Positions 44,279 to 45,918 of a stretch of DNA of 45,918 bases are shown in pieces. Every line of letters starts with the position of its first letter. Within the stretch, counting starts at the first letter, position 1. This stretch comes from an uncultured Bacteroides sp. (lineage in GTDB: Bacteria; Bacteroidota; Bacteroidia; Bacteroidales; Bacteroidaceae). The notes below the pieces were generated by a model. It was not told where the DNA came from. It made no database searches and was given only the letters and a program-made list of their open reading frames with translations. The stretch covers positions 1 to 45,918 of the forward strand of contig CAJKOW010000012.1 in assembly GCA_905201685.1 (NCBI GenBank). Reading direction: 5' to 3'. The translations under genes were made by a program, and so were the position numbers.

Positions 44279-44452
44279 GTAATACTTCTCTGGAAGTTAA
44301 GAAGTGATAGAAGTTATCACTCCGCTTTGCTCTGTTGGAATTTAAGTTTCGCAAGTTTATTAATAGGTTGTAGTTAAGGAGTTAAGAAGTTAAGCCAATA
44401 CTTTTGTGAAAAGGATACAGGCCATACGCTTCATCCATTGGCTTTAACTTCC
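44268..44452 (-). repeat. Composite intergenic repeat, right (inverted) copy
   Basis: 44270-44340 is the inverse complement of about 25795-25868 (shared AAGCAGAGTGATAACTTCT-type sequence). 44371-44452 is the inverse complement of 24063-24147, including CTTTTGTGAAAAGGATACAG. Both were next to GAGGGTGT-type elements or the nag genes on the left. The first ten bases overlap the start of the sugar transferase frame. Confidence 0.7.
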
Positions 44453-44454
44453 AA

Positions 44455-44604
44455 GAGGGTGTGTCGTAATTAAAAGAGGCTGACTTCTTGTTAGCTTTTA
44501 GGCACGGATTACGCGGAATATACGGAGACAGAAATAGAATAATCCGTGAATTTCCGTGTAATCCGTGCCTAAAGGAAAGCGATTCCTTATTTTGACACAT
44601 CCCC
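44455..44604. mobile_element. MITE-like palindromic element, inverted copy
   Basis: GAGGGTGTGTCGTAATT at the left and TTTTGACACATCCCC at the right are imperfect inverted ends. Inside, TTTAGGCACGGATTACGCGG pairs with CCGTGTAATCCGTGCCTAAA. Next to the composite repeat, as at 24 kb, but in mirror order. Confidence 0.65.
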
Positions 44605-44629
44605 GATAACTTCTTCTAACTTCTTTAAC

Positions 44630-44734
44630 TTCTGCAAGTTTACAAGGTTTGGGATACCCTGTTTGATAAAGTGCCGCTTGAGACAGCTCGTTACAAACTC
44701 CTTGTCAACTCGTCAACTTGTTACTCGTCAACTG
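44630..44734 (+). repeat. About 105-base repeat, left copy flanking the nucleotidyltransferase gene
   Basis: Runs from TTCTGCAAGTTTACAAGG through TACCCTGTTTGATAAAGTGC to TTACTCGTCAACTG. It ends directly at the gene's stop codon (44735). Nearly identical, in inverted orientation, to 45813-45918. Confidence 0.85.
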
Positions 44735-45772
44735 TCACTTTTCCATAACCCCTCTCACACGTCTTGCCACTAAATAGCCGGGCAGACAAATGGCTTCCGC
44801 CGGCATCATACCCAGCAGTCTCCACCCTCTGCGCATCCAGAAGCACGCGTTGGCCAGTATTCTTCCGATCGGGAAGCGGCTGTTTCCCGCTTTTTCCTCC
44901 CGCACCATTTTCAGTCGGTACGCGTCGTTCATCACAATGTTCCTGAACAGAACGGCGTCCTTTCCCTGCCGGATGGGCTCCAGCGGGAAATGCTCCGTAC
45001 CCTTTATGTAATTTGCAATAAATCCGAACAAAATCCGGCTGAATCTTTCAGCATGCAGCCGTTTCAGCAGGGCAGCTACCTTCTCCGGGTCCAGTTGGAC
45101 CCGATGCAGCATCACCGCCACGTCACACACCTGTTTCAATCCGATGCCATACGTCAGGAAATGCCTCCGTAAGTGCAGAATCAGGCACACCAGATACAGT
45201 TCCCTGTCCTTTCCGTCAGCCGCTCGGGTCAGCTTTCTCAGCCGGGCATTGGCTATGGGGTTATATACATACTCCCACTGCGGATGAAACTCCACCGGCA
45301 CCCGGCCGTCCTCCTGCACCACGATGTCTCCATGTTCATTCCGACAGTCATATCCTCCTTCCGTCAGCATTGCAACTAACTTTTCCCATCCGTTACCGAT
45401 CACGATGTCCACGTCGCCGAAGCTTCGGTGCAAAGGCTGCCGATACCATTGCGCCACCGATGTCCCCTTCACCACAAACGCAGCCATTCCCGCCTTCTCC
45501 AACCTGTTCAGCCATTGCACACCGCAACGTTCCACCGCTCTGTTCATCTGTTCCATATACAGCAGGTGAATCAACCACTGTTCCCATACCTCCCGGTCCG
45601 GTCGCCTGTCGGTCTGCCCCACTCCGTCTATCACCAGCCCCGTCACCGCCTGTTCGTGTGCCATCGCAAACAGTCTTTCCCAGTCCTCCGGTCCCATGGT
45701 CATATCTCCTGAATACACTTCCTCCGTTTCCCACAATCCTCTACGCAGGAAATAAAAGAAAAGAGTCTCCAT
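44735..45772 (-). CDS. Nucleotidyltransferase-family protein (NTP_transf_5-like)
   Basis: A 345-residue protein of the nucleotidyltransferase family found beside polysaccharide and peptide-natural-product genes. VVKGTSVAQWYRQPLHRSFG ends at the metal motif FGDVDIVIGNGWE (D-x-D). HPQWEYVYNP with a conserved Glu and ELYLVCLILHLRRHFLTYGI follow, as in this family. A hydrophobic, basic C-terminal end (about 310-345) may touch the membrane. ATG 45772 was preferred over TTG 45781. The gene is flanked by inverted ~105-base repeats. The acceptor is unknown. Confidence 0.82.
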   Translation of the reverse strand: METLFFYFLRRGLWETEEVYSGDMTMGPEDWERLFAMAHEQAVTGLVIDGVGQTDRRPDREVWEQWLIHLLYMEQMNRAVERCGVQWLNRLEKAGMAAFVVKGTSVAQWYRQPLHRSFGDVDIVIGNGWEKLVAMLTEGGYDCRNEHGDIVVQEDGRVPVEFHPQWEYVYNPIANARLRKLTRAADGKDRELYLVCLILHLRRHFLTYGIGLKQVCDVAVMLHRVQLDPEKVAALLKRLHAERFSRILFGFIANYIKGTEHFPLEPIRQGKDAVLFRNIVMNDAYRLKMVREEKAGNSRFPIGRILANACFWMRRGWRLLGMMPAEAICLPGYLVARRVRGVMEK

Positions 45773-45812
45773 ACCGGTCAAATTAACTACTCAACTTTGG
45801 GAAGCCCAAGTT

Positions 45813-45918
45813 GCAGTGGACGAGAAACAAGTTGACGAATTGACAAGGAGTTTGTAACGAGCCGTCTCAAGCGGCACTTTATCAAACAGGGTATCCCAAA
45901 CCTTGTAAACTTGCAGAA
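45813..45918 (-). repeat. About 105-base repeat, right copy (inverted), running to the window end
   Basis: The inverse complement matches 44630-44734 with only about five differences by eye, e.g. GAGACGGCTC against GAGACAGCTC and TTTCTCGTCC against TTACTCGTCA. It may continue beyond the window. Confidence 0.85.

Overview
The window looks like chromosomal DNA from Bacteroides/Phocaeicola or a close relative (Bacteroidales). The reasons are family content (long pfp, DUF4301, a long NagB-like/PIG-L fusion, GH25 lysozyme, DUF3667, golvesin-type amidase), the near absence of Shine-Dalgarno sites, and repeated TAnnTTTG (-7) promoter motifs 25-60 bases before several start codons. No tRNA, rRNA, CRISPR array, phage module or full insertion sequence was seen.

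Left part (1-15.3 kb) is mostly housekeeping: the 5' part of atpD, purT, a DUF4301 protein divergent from a RelA/SpoT homologue whose hydrolase site looks dead, dgkA, an MFS-like protein overlapping panB, a HAD phosphatase, a membrane-anchored GH25 lysozyme, pfp, and two tandem DUF3667 zinc-ribbon membrane proteins, the second broken by a one-base frameshift inside its zinc ribbon.

Middle (15.3-33.7 kb): a complete three-gene RND efflux operon (adaptor, pump, outer-membrane channel); a small conserved protein with a PlsC-type acyltransferase and an omega-amidase-type nitrilase; a SIMPL protein; then an amino-sugar and cell-wall block of nagA, a NagB-like domain without catalytic residues fused to a PIG-L deacetylase, and a secreted amidase with a golvesin-type insertion. 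A compact operon follows: a small protein, a TusA-like protein without its cysteine, and the radical-SAM protein YgiQ. From about 24.4 to 33.7 kb the genes are strikingly C/G-rich.

Right part (33.7-45.9 kb) is accessory: an AAA-ATPase/PD-(D/E)XK protein, a 63-residue peptide plus fimbrillin-like lipoprotein in an AT-rich patch, a PqqD-like protein, a HigB/HigA-type toxin-antitoxin pair and a second toxin fragment, a signal-peptidase domain fused to an ABC exporter, an OmpA-like outer-membrane protein, a sugar transferase and a nucleotidyltransferase-family protein. The PqqD, peptidase-ABC, nucleotidyltransferase and small-peptide combination is the best candidate for an undescribed peptide maturation/export system, but no modifying enzyme of a known class is visible.

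Intergenic DNA from 23.9 kb onward is packed with short palindromic elements: MITE-like units with GAGGGTGTGTC-type ends, a nested composite repeat present in inverted orientation at 24 and 44 kb, and a ~105-bp repeat flanking the nucleotidyltransferase gene in inverted orientation.
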